A stretch of DNA of 64,000 nt from Brevundimonas basaltis (GTDB taxonomy: Bacteria; Pseudomonadota; Alphaproteobacteria; Caulobacterales; Caulobacteraceae), in assembly GCF_014202075.1 (NCBI RefSeq), contig NZ_JACHFZ010000003.1, positions 186,001-250,000 of the forward strand. Direction: 5' to 3'. The notes under the pieces are model-generated. The model had not been told where the DNA came from, did not search any database, and saw only the letters and a program-made list of their open reading frames with translations. Shown here one piece after another: positions 47,260 through 55,758 of this stretch (the stretch's first letter is position 1; each line of letters opens with the position of its first letter). The translations under genes and the position numbers were made by a program.

Positions 47260-48300
47260 ATGAACCGTCGCGGGAATCGCCTTTCGTCGCCCGACCGCCG
47301 CACCCTGCTCGCCGGCGCCGGCGCGCTGGCGGCGGCGACGGGGCTGGCGGCCTGCGGACGGTCCGAAGCGCCGGTCGACGACGACGGCCGCGTCCGGCTC
47401 CGCTTCGCCACCGACTGGACCGCCCGGGCCGAGCACGGCGGCTTCTACCAGGCGCTGGCCTCCGGAGCCTATGAGAAGCGCGGGCTCAACGTGCAGATCA
47501 TCCAGGGCGGCCCCACGGTGGACGTGCCCGAACTGCTGGCCTCAGGCGCCGTCGAGCTCGGCATGGGATCCAACAGCTTCATTCCGATGAATCTTGTGGC
47601 CGAGGGCGCGCCCGTGAAGGCCGTGGCGGCCTACTTCCAGAAAGATCCGCAGGTCCTGGTCGCCCATCCGGATCCGTCGCTGGATTCCATGGCCGACCTG
47701 ACCGGACGACCCGTCCTGCTCGCCGAAGCCTCGATCAACGCCTTCTGGGTGTGGTTGAAGTCGAAGTACGGCTTCACCGACGATCAGGTCCGTCCCTACG
47801 CATTTGATCTCACGCCCTTTCTGGCCGACGAGCGAGCCGTGCTGCAGGGGTATCTGACCAGTGAGCCCTATGCGATCGAGACGGCCGCCGGTTTCACGCC
47901 CAAGGTCTTCCTGCTCGCCGACGAGGGCTACCCTTCCTACGCCGCCATGGTGCTCGCTCCGACCGCTTTCGCCCGCGACAACGCCCGCGCCCTGCGCAGC
48001 TTCATCGCCGCCTCGGCCGAGGGCTGGCGCGACTATATCCAGGGCGATGGAAAGGCCGCTGACGCCCTGATCCGCCGGGCCAATTCCGACATGACCCAGG
48101 ATGTTCTTGACCAGGCCCGCGCCAAGCTGAAGGCCAACGGCATCGTCGATGGCGGCGACGCCGCCCTCTACGGCCTGGGCGCCATGACCGCCGACCGCTG
48201 GCAGACATTCTTTGAGGTCATGTCCGAGGCCGGCGTTTATCCGCCCAATCTCGATTGGCGACAGGCCTTTACGACCCAATATTTGCCCGGCCGGGGCTGA
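47260..48300 (+). CDS. NMT1/ThiY-type periplasmic substrate-binding lipoprotein
   Basis: The 346-residue protein has a twin-arginine-like DRRTLLAGAGALAAATGLAAC signal with lipobox Cys. It is followed by an NMT1/SsuA-type domain: LRFATDWTARAEHGGFYQALASGAYEKRGLNVQI and GPTVDVPELLASGAVELGMGSN. The family binds pyrimidine precursors or sulfonates for ABC uptake. No permease or ATPase gene is adjacent, so the transporter partner must be elsewhere. The ATG at 47260 lies 82 bases after the last strong hairpin of the preceding non-coding stretch. Confidence 0.85.
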   Translation: MNRRGNRLSSPDRRTLLAGAGALAAATGLAACGRSEAPVDDDGRVRLRFATDWTARAEHGGFYQALASGAYEKRGLNVQIIQGGPTVDVPELLASGAVELGMGSNSFIPMNLVAEGAPVKAVAAYFQKDPQVLVAHPDPSLDSMADLTGRPVLLAEASINAFWVWLKSKYGFTDDQVRPYAFDLTPFLADERAVLQGYLTSEPYAIETAAGFTPKVFLLADEGYPSYAAMVLAPTAFARDNARALRSFIAASAEGWRDYIQGDGKAADALIRRANSDMTQDVLDQARAKLKANGIVDGGDAALYGLGAMTADRWQTFFEVMSEAGVYPPNLDWRQAFTTQYLPGRG

Positions 48301-48435
48301 CACCCACGCCGGGCCCCGCTTGCGGCTGCCGGGATCGCCGCCGCCGACCGGCCCGAACGTCCGTCTCCCGTTAGCGGCGGGTTAAGCCCCGCTGGGCTAC
48401 CGTGGCGTCCCGATTCTCGCGTCCGGAGCCCGCCC

Positions 48436-49323
48436 TTGCGCCGCGCCTCGACCCTCGCCGCCGTTCTCGCCGTCGCCGTCGCCGGTGGCGTGCTGCTCGC
48501 CGACGCCGCTTCGGCCCAATCCGATCCGCGCTATCTGTCCTGGTCTGGCCGCGGTGAGGCGACGCCGCCGCAAGGCGGGCCCGTCGATTCCACCCCGGTC
48601 CGCCGCGACATGCGCCGACCCAATCCCGTCATCCCCCATGGCGGCGTCGCCGCCCGCGATCCCGCTCCGAACCGGCTCACCCCCGCACCCGGTCCGGCGC
48701 GGCGCAGCCTGACCCCCGCCAACGCATGGCTCCAGCCGGCCGCTCCGGCGCCCGAGCCGGCGCCGGCCGTCGCCATGGCTCCGAGTCGGGCGGAGCCCCC
48801 GCTCGCGCCTCCGCCGCTCCGGCAGGGCCCCGAATACCTGCCCGACCGGGGCGGACGCGACCAACCCGCCCCGGCCGGCCTGGTCTACCCCGCGCCCGCC
48901 CACGCCCCGGACCTCGGTCCGGGCGCCCCGGCCGACCCGATGGCTCCCCGCCGGGACGCCCTGATCTTTCAGATGCAGTCGTCGGCGCCCCCTCCCGAAC
49001 CGGCGGCCGCGCCGCGACTTGCGCCGGTCCCGCCTGGCGCTGAAGCGCCGGTTCAGCCTCGTCCGGTCATGGCGGTCGCCCAGTCCGGCGAAGGCCCGCC
49101 GCGCCAGGCCGGCGGCCGCTACTATTCCGTCCATCGCCAGAATGGGCGCGAACCGGACGCCCTGGCGATTCCGGAACCGAGCTACGTCGGCCTTGTGGTG
49201 AGCGATATCGAGACCATGGCCTCACAGGACCTGGCGGCGCCGGAACAGGGCCCCACCTTGATCCGGGATCGCAACGGCAAGATGCGCGCCGCCCCCGCTC
49301 CATCCGACGGGGATCACCAGTGA
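48436..49323 (+). CDS. exported proline/alanine-rich protein, unknown function
   Basis: The 295-residue protein has a signal peptide (to about residue 27, ASAQ) and a low-complexity Pro/Ala body (APAPEPAPAVAMAPSRAEPP). A more ordered C-terminal part contains GGRYYSVHRQNGREPD and ALAIPEPSYVGLVVSD. The start is a TTG at 48436 with GGAG upstream. A weak CtrA-like site (TTAG-N7-TTAA) lies near 48371. Its stop overlaps the GTG of the DUF2336 gene. The C-terminal block may be the functional part; the family is unrecognised. Confidence 0.7.
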   Translation: MRRASTLAAVLAVAVAGGVLLADAASAQSDPRYLSWSGRGEATPPQGGPVDSTPVRRDMRRPNPVIPHGGVAARDPAPNRLTPAPGPARRSLTPANAWLQPAAPAPEPAPAVAMAPSRAEPPLAPPPLRQGPEYLPDRGGRDQPAPAGLVYPAPAHAPDLGPGAPADPMAPRRDALIFQMQSSAPPPEPAAAPRLAPVPPGAEAPVQPRPVMAVAQSGEGPPRQAGGRYYSVHRQNGREPDALAIPEPSYVGLVVSDIETMASQDLAAPEQGPTLIRDRNGKMRAAPAPSDGDHQ

Positions 49324-50423
49324 CCGACGCGTCCACCCTGTCCCGCCTGCCCGACCTGATCGCCCTTGCGGAAGAAGACTCAAGCGAAAAGCGCCGCGCC
49401 CTGCTGCGCGAACTGACGGACCACTTCTTCGGTTCGGTCCGCACCCCGGCCGAGGACACGCTGTACGACGCCGTTCTGGTCAAGCTGGCCGACGATATGG
49501 AGACGGCCGTTCGCGTCGAACTGTCCGCCCGCTTCGCCAACGCGCCTGACGCTCCCCGGACCCTGATCCGCCGGCTGGCGAACGACGAGATGGCGGTCGC
49601 CGCCGCCGTCCTGACCGCATCGCCGGTTCTGACCGACGAAGATCTGCTGGGCGTGGTTCGTCGTCACGGCCAGGACCATCTGCGCGCCGTCTCGGCCCGG
49701 CCGTCGGTCTCCGAGGCGGTTTCCGAGGTGATCGTCGAGCGCGGCGATGACGAGACCCTGGGAACCCTGCTGCGCAACGACGGGGCCCGCCTGTCGCGCA
49801 AGGCTTCCGAGGCCGCGGTCGAACGGGCAAAGGCCAACCCGGACCTGCACGAGGTCACGGTTTCGCGCGCCAACCTGCCCGCGGACCTTCTCAACGACAT
49901 GTATTTCGTGGTCGAGGCGCGCCTGCGCGCCCGCATTCTCGAACAGAACGCCACCATGGACCCGGCCCTGCTCGAAAGCGCTCTGGCCGCCGGGCGGGCT
50001 CGCGTCGCCACCGACGACGGAGCCCTTCCGGCCGACTACGCCGAATGCTCAGCCTATGTGGAGGAGCTTCGCGCCGCCGGTCAGCTGACGCCGCAGATGC
50101 TGGCGCGCTTCTTGCGCTCGGGCGACAAAACCGGCGGCCGGACGTCGTTCCTGATCGCCTTGGCCCAGATGGCCGACGTCGACTTCCACACGGCGCGACA
50201 GATCGTCGAGCGGCGCGAGCTGGACGCCCTCGCCGTGGTCTGCAAGGCCGCCGGTCTCGATCGCGCCCTGTTCCTGACCTACGCGGTGGTGCTTCTCAAC
50301 GACGATGGCGACGCGATGGCCAAGGCGCACTCCTACGCCCGGATGTACGCCGAACTGACCCGCGAGGCCGCCCTCAGGACCCTGCGCTTCTGGCGCATGC
50401 GCCGGGGGGCTCAGGCGGCCTGA
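49320..50423 (+). CDS. DUF2336 protein (copy 1)
   Basis: The 367-residue all-helical protein has repeats of about 38 residues at its start (ELTDHFFGSVRTPAEDTLYDAVLVKLADDM, then DEMAVAAAVLTASPVLTDEDLL) and a C-terminal DUF2336 module (FLIALAQMADVDFHTARQIVERRELDALAVVCKAAGLDRALFLTYAVVLL). The family is restricted to alphaproteobacteria, and its function is unknown. GTG start overlaps the preceding gene's stop. A second DUF2336 gene is located at 51076-52293, with mucR between them. Confidence 0.9.
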   Translation: MTDASTLSRLPDLIALAEEDSSEKRRALLRELTDHFFGSVRTPAEDTLYDAVLVKLADDMETAVRVELSARFANAPDAPRTLIRRLANDEMAVAAAVLTASPVLTDEDLLGVVRRHGQDHLRAVSARPSVSEAVSEVIVERGDDETLGTLLRNDGARLSRKASEAAVERAKANPDLHEVTVSRANLPADLLNDMYFVVEARLRARILEQNATMDPALLESALAAGRARVATDDGALPADYAECSAYVEELRAAGQLTPQMLARFLRSGDKTGGRTSFLIALAQMADVDFHTARQIVERRELDALAVVCKAAGLDRALFLTYAVVLLNDDGDAMAKAHSYARMYAELTREAALRTLRFWRMRRGAQAA

Positions 50424-50433
50424 CCCGGAACGC

Positions 50434-50464
50434 AAAACGCCCGCCCCGTCGCCGGGGCAGGCGT
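50434..50464 (-). terminator. rho-independent terminator of mucR
   Basis: On the minus strand a stem of about 11 pairs (ACGCCTGCCCCGG against CGGGGCGGGCGT, CGA loop, one bulge) is followed by TTTT. It sits 23 bases after the mucR stop and is a classic intrinsic terminator. Confidence 0.75.
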
Positions 50465-50486
50465 CGTAACCGATCGTCGACCGATC

Positions 50487-50915
50487 TTACTTCTTCGCGC
50501 GGGCGGCGCGGGCGGGTTTGCGTCCGCCCTGACCGAGGCCCATCTGCTTGGCGAGGTCCGAGCGCGCCTTGGCGTAGTTCGGCGCGACCATCGGATAGTC
50601 TTTCGGCAGACCCCACTTGGCCCGATATTCTTCCGGGCTCATGTTGTATTTGGTGCGCAGGTGACGCTTCAGGGACTTGAACTTGCGCCCGTCCTCCAGG
50701 CAGATCAGGAAATCCGGCGTGATCGACTTGCGGATCGGCACCGCCGGTTCCTTGGGCTCCGGCTCCGGCTCGACCGCGCCGCTCGAAACCTGCGACAGGG
50801 CGGCGTGAATGCTGGAGATCAGACCCGGGACTTCCGCCGCCTGAACATTGTTGTTGCCGACATAGGCCGACACGATGTCGGCGGTCATCTCGAGCAGTTG
50901 CGAGTTGTCTTCCAT
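50487..50915 (-). CDS. MucR/Ros-family transcriptional regulator
   Basis: The 142-residue protein has an N-terminal oligomerisation helix ([21 protein letters not shown]), an acidic linker (EPEPEPKEP), and the Ros-type zinc-finger-like domain [33 protein letters not shown]. The canonical second Cys is Asp75 (CxxD), as in many MucR proteins, and a His is replaced by Lys89, so zinc binding is doubtful. A lysine-rich tail (ARAARAKK) follows. MucR proteins are H-NS-like silencers, and in Caulobacter they act with the cell-cycle regulator SciP. Probably autoregulated. Confidence 0.93.
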   Translation of the reverse strand: MEDNSQLLEMTADIVSAYVGNNNVQAAEVPGLISSIHAALSQVSSGAVEPEPEPKEPAVPIRKSITPDFLICLEDGRKFKSLKRHLRTKYNMSPEEYRAKWGLPKDYPMVAPNYAKARSDLAKQMGLGQGGRKPARAARAKK

Positions 50916-50981
50916 ACGCGCGGCCTCACCTGATGATCTGATCGATTCAGCTGAGCGCTAGCCGTCAGCCTGTCGCACGGT

Positions 50982-51010
50982 TGAATAGAGGCGAACCTCG
51001 ATTCATGCAA
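50982..51010 (-). promoter_or_regulatory. predicted promoter of mucR
   Basis: On the minus strand TTGCAT (51005-51010) and TATTCA (50982-50987) are 17 bases apart, about 66 bases before the mucR ATG, in an AT-richer 160-base gap. MucR proteins prefer AT-rich DNA, so feedback there is plausible. Confidence 0.4.
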
Positions 51011-51075
51011 TGGCGTATTCAAGACCGGCTCTGGCCCCGATTATCAGACTAGAGGCGCATTATTGACGCCGCAGA

Positions 51076-52293
51076 TCAGCGTCCGAAGTTTTCCGCCAGC
51101 GCCAGCATCGCTGCCCGCTCCGGCGCCGAATAGTCGTCTACCTCGTCTTCCTCGCCTTCCCGGATCACCCTGAGTAGAGCGGGCGTCAGAGCGGATGACA
51201 GCGACCAGTTCCAGTAACGCAACACCGTCTGGGCGCGGTCGACGGCCAGCATGTCGTAAGTCACCTGCACCCGCTCCCAGACCGGATCGGGCGATCCGTC
51301 CTCCGCGAGCTCCGGCCGGCGCATCGATCGCCACAGGCCGGTCAACTCGGTCTTGGCCAGGCCGGTGGCCTTGCACAGTATCGCCAGCGGTTCGCCGCCC
51401 GGGTCCCCCATGATCTTGGCCCCGGTGATTGGTTTGACGCCTGCCAGATGGGCGATCTCGGTCGCCACCTCCCGGGTCAGCCCGTCGCGGGCGGCGGCCT
51501 CGACCGCCTGTTCCAGGTCCGAAAATGGGCTCTTCTCAATCGCGGCCCGGTTCCGCTGACGGCGCTCGATGAACTGCAGCGCCTTGCGCGACACCGGATC
51601 CTGCCAGTTCTCCTCGGAGGCCATGACGAACACGTCCTCGACAACTTCCTGCATGACCTCTCGCGAGACAGCGAACCGCTGCAGAATGGTGCGGCGATCG
51701 TCCGGGTCGCACCACCAGAACATCACATAGGCGCCGGACGGGCGCAGTTCTGGTCGCCTCAACAGATGAGCGCACAACTGGCGGTCGGTCCGACTCAAGC
51801 TGACGACGCCCTCCACAGCGACCTGGCTCAACCGCGCCGTGGTGTTCGTCAGGACGGCTTCGATCACCGCGCTTTCGCCGAAGCTCATCAGGGTCTCGGT
51901 GACCACCTCGGAAAGGCCTCGGCGGCTGGCCATCAGCAGACGGTGTTCGGTGGCGGCGTCCCGCGCGCAGGCGACGAGATCGGCGTCCGACAGCGAGGCG
52001 CATTGCTCGATCAGCAGGCCGGCGATGTCCGGTTCGTCTCGCAGCAGCATTCGCGCCAGGGCGTTGGGCACTTCCGTCAGCGGCGCCAACCGCGCGGCCA
52101 CGCGCTTGCGGTCGTCGTGCGAGGCGAGACGCAGCATCTCGACCAGCAGGTCACCGATGACCGAGCGCTCGAAAGCGTTGACCCGGCTGCCCGGCAGGGA
52201 CACCACGTCCGCGAGTCGCTTCAGCAGCGCGTGGCGCGCGCGAAAGCCGCCTTGCGGCTCGGCTTCCTCCGGCTTGGTGACGGGTTCGGACAT
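51076..52293 (-). CDS. DUF2336 protein (copy 2)
   Basis: The 405-residue protein has the same helical layout as the copy at 49320 and the closing DUF2336 motifs (REVATEIAHLAGVKPITGAKIMGDPGGEPLAILCKATGLAKTELTGLWRSMRR). The pair differ clearly in sequence, so duplication is old. It carries an extra C-terminal acidic segment (EGEEDEVDDYSAPERAAMLALAENF). It lies upstream of mucR on the same strand, separated by 160 bases that contain the mucR promoter. Confidence 0.88.
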   Translation of the reverse strand: MSEPVTKPEEAEPQGGFRARHALLKRLADVVSLPGSRVNAFERSVIGDLLVEMLRLASHDDRKRVAARLAPLTEVPNALARMLLRDEPDIAGLLIEQCASLSDADLVACARDAATEHRLLMASRRGLSEVVTETLMSFGESAVIEAVLTNTTARLSQVAVEGVVSLSRTDRQLCAHLLRRPELRPSGAYVMFWWCDPDDRRTILQRFAVSREVMQEVVEDVFVMASEENWQDPVSRKALQFIERRQRNRAAIEKSPFSDLEQAVEAAARDGLTREVATEIAHLAGVKPITGAKIMGDPGGEPLAILCKATGLAKTELTGLWRSMRRPELAEDGSPDPVWERVQVTYDMLAVDRAQTVLRYWNWSLSSALTPALLRVIREGEEDEVDDYSAPERAAMLALAENFGR

Positions 52294-52374
52294 GTCGGCC
52301 GAAAGGTTAAGCCGGTGCGGTTAACCGCCCGTGACGGTCGGCCGATGGGGCCTGCGCAATGTCCGGCGAAGCGG

Positions 52375-53346
52375 TTAAGGTTCGAACCGTTCCCACGCGG
52401 CCCGGCTGTCATCCACCAGGATGAAATCCGCCTCGACCGCCCCGGCTTCGGCGAACTCCAGCCTCAAACGCACCGTTCCGTCGGAAGCGCGGGCCGGGTC
52501 GTAGTTGATCAGCATGAAGTGCAGGTCGCTGCCCGGCCGAACGTCAAGCTGACCTGCGCCCGGCACCAGCCACGCTTCGTCCTTCGCCATCCCGGGGTTC
52601 GGTCCCTCGCGCTGGATCCGGTGCAGTTCCACCCGGTCTGCGCAGGTGCAGGCTACGCCGACCAACCGGTCCGCCACCGGTGATCCGTTGCGGACGCGCA
52701 GATAGCCGGCCACGTCCTGGGGTTCGTCCACGCCACGCACGATGCGGCGCGTTAATTCCAGCGGTCCGACCGAAGCCGGCGCTTCCATCGCGGTCTGCAC
52801 CGCGGGCAGGACCACACTCGCCGACGGGTCCTCGCGGTAGTCGAACCCGCCGATCTCGACCCAGCCGCCGTCCTGCTCGCTGCTGGAGCGGACACGGTAG
52901 ACTCCGTCGGTCCCCAGCATCGCCGTCGATTTTAGTCGTTCGATGGTCTCCGCGCCGTGCACGGTTTCATCAACCTCGAACCCGCCCGCCACGGGCGTCA
53001 TGACCCCGGTCGTATGGAAGCCCCCGGTGGTGAAGTAGTGGAAGACATAGTCGCCGGAATCCCTGTCGCGGAAGATCAGGGTCTCGCCGGCATAGGCGCC
53101 CGCGTTGACCGAGTGCACCACTCTCACGGCGTGACCGCCCACGGCCCATTCCCAGCGCTGGACATCCTCGACGCCCGGCTGGGCGGTCGCCACGCCGCGC
53201 CAGGTCTTGCCGATCATAGGCGCGAACGGTGCATAGGCCGCCGGGCCGGCGGCGCTGGCGGGCGGCGGCGCCGGCTGGGCGGACGCGGCGGCCGGGACGA
53301 TGAAGACGGTCAGCGCCGCAAGGACGGAGGCGAGGCGTCGGTGCAT
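52375..53346 (-). CDS. two-domain exported protein ending in a PCu(A)C copper-chaperone domain
   Basis: The 323-residue protein has a signal peptide (ASAQ, residue 24). A domain at about residues 40-190 resembles DUF1579/heme-binding-like beta barrels (GKTWRGVATAQPGVEDVQRWEWAVGGHAVRV). A C-terminal PCu(A)C domain (about 195-318) has the copper-binding set His242-x10-Met253-x22-His276-x-Met278, nearly the family motif. PCu(A)C chaperones feed copper to cytochrome oxidase. Fusion to an N-terminal barrel is unusual. It is the last gene of a three-gene operon with tetR. Confidence 0.82.
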   Translation of the reverse strand: MHRRLASVLAALTVFIVPAAASAQPAPPPASAAGPAAYAPFAPMIGKTWRGVATAQPGVEDVQRWEWAVGGHAVRVVHSVNAGAYAGETLIFRDRDSGDYVFHYFTTGGFHTTGVMTPVAGGFEVDETVHGAETIERLKSTAMLGTDGVYRVRSSSEQDGGWVEIGGFDYREDPSASVVLPAVQTAMEAPASVGPLELTRRIVRGVDEPQDVAGYLRVRNGSPVADRLVGVACTCADRVELHRIQREGPNPGMAKDEAWLVPGAGQLDVRPGSDLHFMLINYDPARASDGTVRLRLEFAEAGAVEADFILVDDSRAAWERFEP

Positions 53347-53348
53347 GG

Positions 53349-53972
53349 TCAGTCTCCCTGGACGGGTTCGGGTCGACGCGCGGCGCGCGCCAGCAGCATG
53401 TCGAAATGGGTCCGGAGCGCGTCCACGCCCCGGTCGAAATAGCCGACGTCACGGTGGGTGCGGGCCTGCATGACGCCGCCCTCCATGACGGTCAGGACGA
53501 ACTCTCCGAGCGCCCGCCGGTCGGTATCGGCGGGCAGCCGGTCGCCTGCGGCCGCAAGACACTGCTCGATGGCCCCGGCCCAGTTGGCGAAATTGACCGC
53601 CAGCAGGTCGCGCACCACTGGGTCGGCCTCGTGCAGCTCGAGGGCCAGCGAGCCGATCGGACAGCCGTAGGTGCAGTCGGTCTCGAGGATCATCCAGCGA
53701 TAGCGCGCCAGCAGGGCGAATATTCGTTCGATCGGGTCGTCCACCCCCTCCCACGCCGGCTTGAGAAGATTCTCCTCGATGCCGTCGCGGTACGCTTCCA
53801 GCACGGCGATCAGCACGTCCTGCTTACCCGGAAACACATGATACAGGCTACCGGCGTTCAGCTGCGTCCGGCTCAGGATGTCGGCGATCGAGGTCGAGTT
53901 GAATCCCTTGGCCCAGAACAGCTCCATGGCCGCCATCACGATCCGGCCCCGGGTATCGGCCGCGGGACTCAC
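53349..53972 (-). CDS. TetR-family transcriptional regulator
   Basis: The 207-residue protein has an N-terminal TetR helix-turn-helix: RIVMAAMELFWAKGFNSTSIADILSRTQLNAGSLYHVFPGKQDVLIAVLEAY. The C-terminal half is the usual helical ligand domain, resembling the TetR_C group with CTYGCPIGSLALEL. The GTG at 53972 overlaps the stop of the upstream gene (GTGA). The inducer is unknown. Two palindromic candidate operators lie upstream of the operon. Confidence 0.92.
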   Translation of the reverse strand: MSPAADTRGRIVMAAMELFWAKGFNSTSIADILSRTQLNAGSLYHVFPGKQDVLIAVLEAYRDGIEENLLKPAWEGVDDPIERIFALLARYRWMILETDCTYGCPIGSLALELHEADPVVRDLLAVNFANWAGAIEQCLAAAGDRLPADTDRRALGEFVLTVMEGGVMQARTHRDVGYFDRGVDALRTHFDMLLARAARRPEPVQGD

Positions 53973-54526
53973 GCCCTTTCCCACGCCTGCCGGATCCAGC
54001 CCTCGACCTCGGCGTCGACCTCGTCGACCGAGCCGATGCGGACACGGTGAGTGACCATCGCATTCCACGATCCGGCCGCCTCCAGCCGCCCGGTCGGCTC
54101 CACCCCCTTCAGGGTTAGGCCGAGGTCGAACCGGTCCTTGGTGGAGGGCTGGCCGAGACCGAACTGCTTGTTCCGGCGGAAGCTGACATAGCCCTTCTTC
54201 GGCGCGAACTCCGCCCCCTCCAGACTCGACACGATGCCCGCAACCTTGTCGTAGACCGGCCGCATCGCCGCCTTTGGACCCGCGAACATCGCCTCCATCA
54301 GGTCGGCGTCGTCGCTGGAACCGGCGTCCGAGGCGAAGGTCTTGTGCGCCACCAGATTGGCGTAGCCGTGGCCCAGCCCGTGCTCGGCCTTCAGCCAGTC
54401 CACCAGCGCCTTGTGTTTCGCCGGCCCTCCACTCTTCGACGCCGCCACCCAGTCGGCCAGCGACCGCCCCGTGTTCGCTTCCAGATTGGCGATCATCTTC
54501 GCCGCCGCCGCATCCATGTCAGCCAT
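53969..54526 (-). CDS. DUF4287/DUF5655 protein
   Basis: The 185-residue protein has an N-terminal DUF4287 (AKMIANLEANTGRSLADWVAAS, then HGLGHGYANLVAHKTF) and a C-terminal DUF5655-type domain (PKKGYVSFRRNKQFGLGQPSTKDRFDLGL). These domains are frequent in soluble proteins of unknown role. The gene is first in the operon DUF4287-tetR-PCuAC. GGAG stands nine bases before the ATG. Confidence 0.88.
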   Translation of the reverse strand: MADMDAAAAKMIANLEANTGRSLADWVAASKSGGPAKHKALVDWLKAEHGLGHGYANLVAHKTFASDAGSSDDADLMEAMFAGPKAAMRPVYDKVAGIVSSLEGAEFAPKKGYVSFRRNKQFGLGQPSTKDRFDLGLTLKGVEPTGRLEAAGSWNAMVTHRVRIGSVDEVDAEVEGWIRQAWERA

Positions 54527-54554
54527 CGTCGCGTTCTCCGTGCCCGCGGACGGA

Positions 54555-54606
54555 TTGAACGCTCATTCAAGAACGAGAGTCAACGGATATTTGAACGACC
54601 GCTCAA
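54555..54606. promoter_or_regulatory. two palindromic candidate TetR operators
   Basis: TTGAACGCTCATTCAA (54555-54570) and TTGAACGACCGCTCAA (54591-54606) share TTGAACG and TCAA ends and are 36 bp apart start to start. They lie between the DUF4287 start and the end of cysK. They are plausible binding sites for the operon's TetR. Confidence 0.5.
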
Positions 54607-54620
54607 CCGCTCCCGCCCGC

Positions 54621-55607
54621 CTACAGCCCCTCGAACAGCGCCGTCGACAGATAGCGCTCGGCGAAGCTGGGGATGATCGTCACGATGGTCTTGCCCGCGT
54701 TTTCCTCAAGCGCCGCCTGCCGGAAGGCCGCGACCAGCGCCGCGCCCGAGCTGATGCCGCCGGGAATTCCTTCCACCCGCGCCGCCTTGCGGGCCATGTC
54801 GAAGGCCTCCTCGTTGCTCACCTGCTCGACGCCGTCGATGACCGAGCGGTCGACGATGGCCGGGATGAAACCCGCCCCAATGCCTTGGATCTTATGCGGT
54901 CCCGGCTCGCCGCCGGACAGCACCGGCGACGCCGTGGGCTCCACCGCGATCATCCGCACCGACGACTTCCGCGCCTTCAGCACCTGGCCGACGCCGGTAA
55001 TCGTGCCGCCGGTGCCGACGCCCGAGATGACGATGTCGACCGCGCCGGCCGTGTCGTTCCAGATCTCCTCGGCGGTGGTGGCCCGGTGAATGGCGGGATT
55101 GGCCGGGTTCTCGAACTGCGACGGACTGACCGCGCCGGGCGTCTTGTCTAGAATTTCCTGCGCCATCCCGATCGCGCCCTTCATGCCCTTCTCGGCCGGC
55201 GTCAGCACCAGCTCGGCCCCCAACAGGGCGAGCATCTTGCGCCGCTCCATCGACATGCTCTCCGGCATGACCAGAACCAGCTTGATGCCCCTGGCCGCGG
55301 CCACGAAGGCCAGGGCGATGCCGGTGTTGCCGCTGGTGGGCTCGATCAGCACGGTGTCGGGGCCGATCTTCCCCGCCTGTTCCAGGGCGTCGATCATCGC
55401 CACCCCGATCCGGTCCTTCACCGAGCCGATCGGATTGAAGAACTCCAGCTTGGCCAGCACGGTCGCCTTGGGCCTATACTCCGCCGACAGCCGCGGCAGG
55501 CCGACCAGCGGCGTATCGCCGATGGTGTCCAGAATGGACGGGAATATCCTCCCGCGCCCCGACTTCAGGTGGCCGGACGGGTCATAGGCGGGGGCGGCGT
55601 CGGACAT
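54621..55607 (-). CDS. cysK: cysteine synthase A
   Basis: The PLP enzyme makes cysteine from O-acetylserine and sulfide. The 328-residue protein shows [30 protein letters not shown] with the Schiff-base Lys, [13 protein letters not shown] (substrate loop), [13 protein letters not shown] (phosphate loop) and a C-terminal GISSGAAL. Length and motifs fit CysK; CysM is less likely but not excluded by motif alone. Divergent from fliI. Confidence 0.94.
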   Translation of the reverse strand: MSDAAPAYDPSGHLKSGRGRIFPSILDTIGDTPLVGLPRLSAEYRPKATVLAKLEFFNPIGSVKDRIGVAMIDALEQAGKIGPDTVLIEPTSGNTGIALAFVAAARGIKLVLVMPESMSMERRKMLALLGAELVLTPAEKGMKGAIGMAQEILDKTPGAVSPSQFENPANPAIHRATTAEEIWNDTAGAVDIVISGVGTGGTITGVGQVLKARKSSVRMIAVEPTASPVLSGGEPGPHKIQGIGAGFIPAIVDRSVIDGVEQVSNEEAFDMARKAARVEGIPGGISSGAALVAAFRQAALEENAGKTIVTIIPSFAERYLSTALFEGL

Positions 55608-55700
55608 GGCGGTCTCTCGCGAAGGGACGGGAAGCCTACAGATAGGCCTTCCTGTCTCACCGCAACATCACCGGCCACACAATTAGCCGCCGCCCGAGCC

Positions 55701-55719
55701 TTCACCCCGCGTTAACCAT
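55701..55719 (+). promoter_or_regulatory. candidate CtrA binding site upstream of fliI
   Basis: TTCA, seven bases, then TTAACCAT: one half fits the CtrA consensus TTAA-N7-TTAACCAT exactly and the other in three of four bases. It lies about 40 bases before the fliI start. In Caulobacter CtrA activates flagellar genes such as fliIJ-type operons. Confidence 0.55.
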
Positions 55720-55758
55720 GTCGGCGCATCCCTGAACCCCTGTTCCCGGGGCTTTCTC

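Noticed and set aside
48365..48400. CtrA site upstream of the proline-rich exported protein (TTAG-N7-TTAA)
   Set aside because: One half is imperfect and the TTAACC extension is absent. Too weak to list alone.
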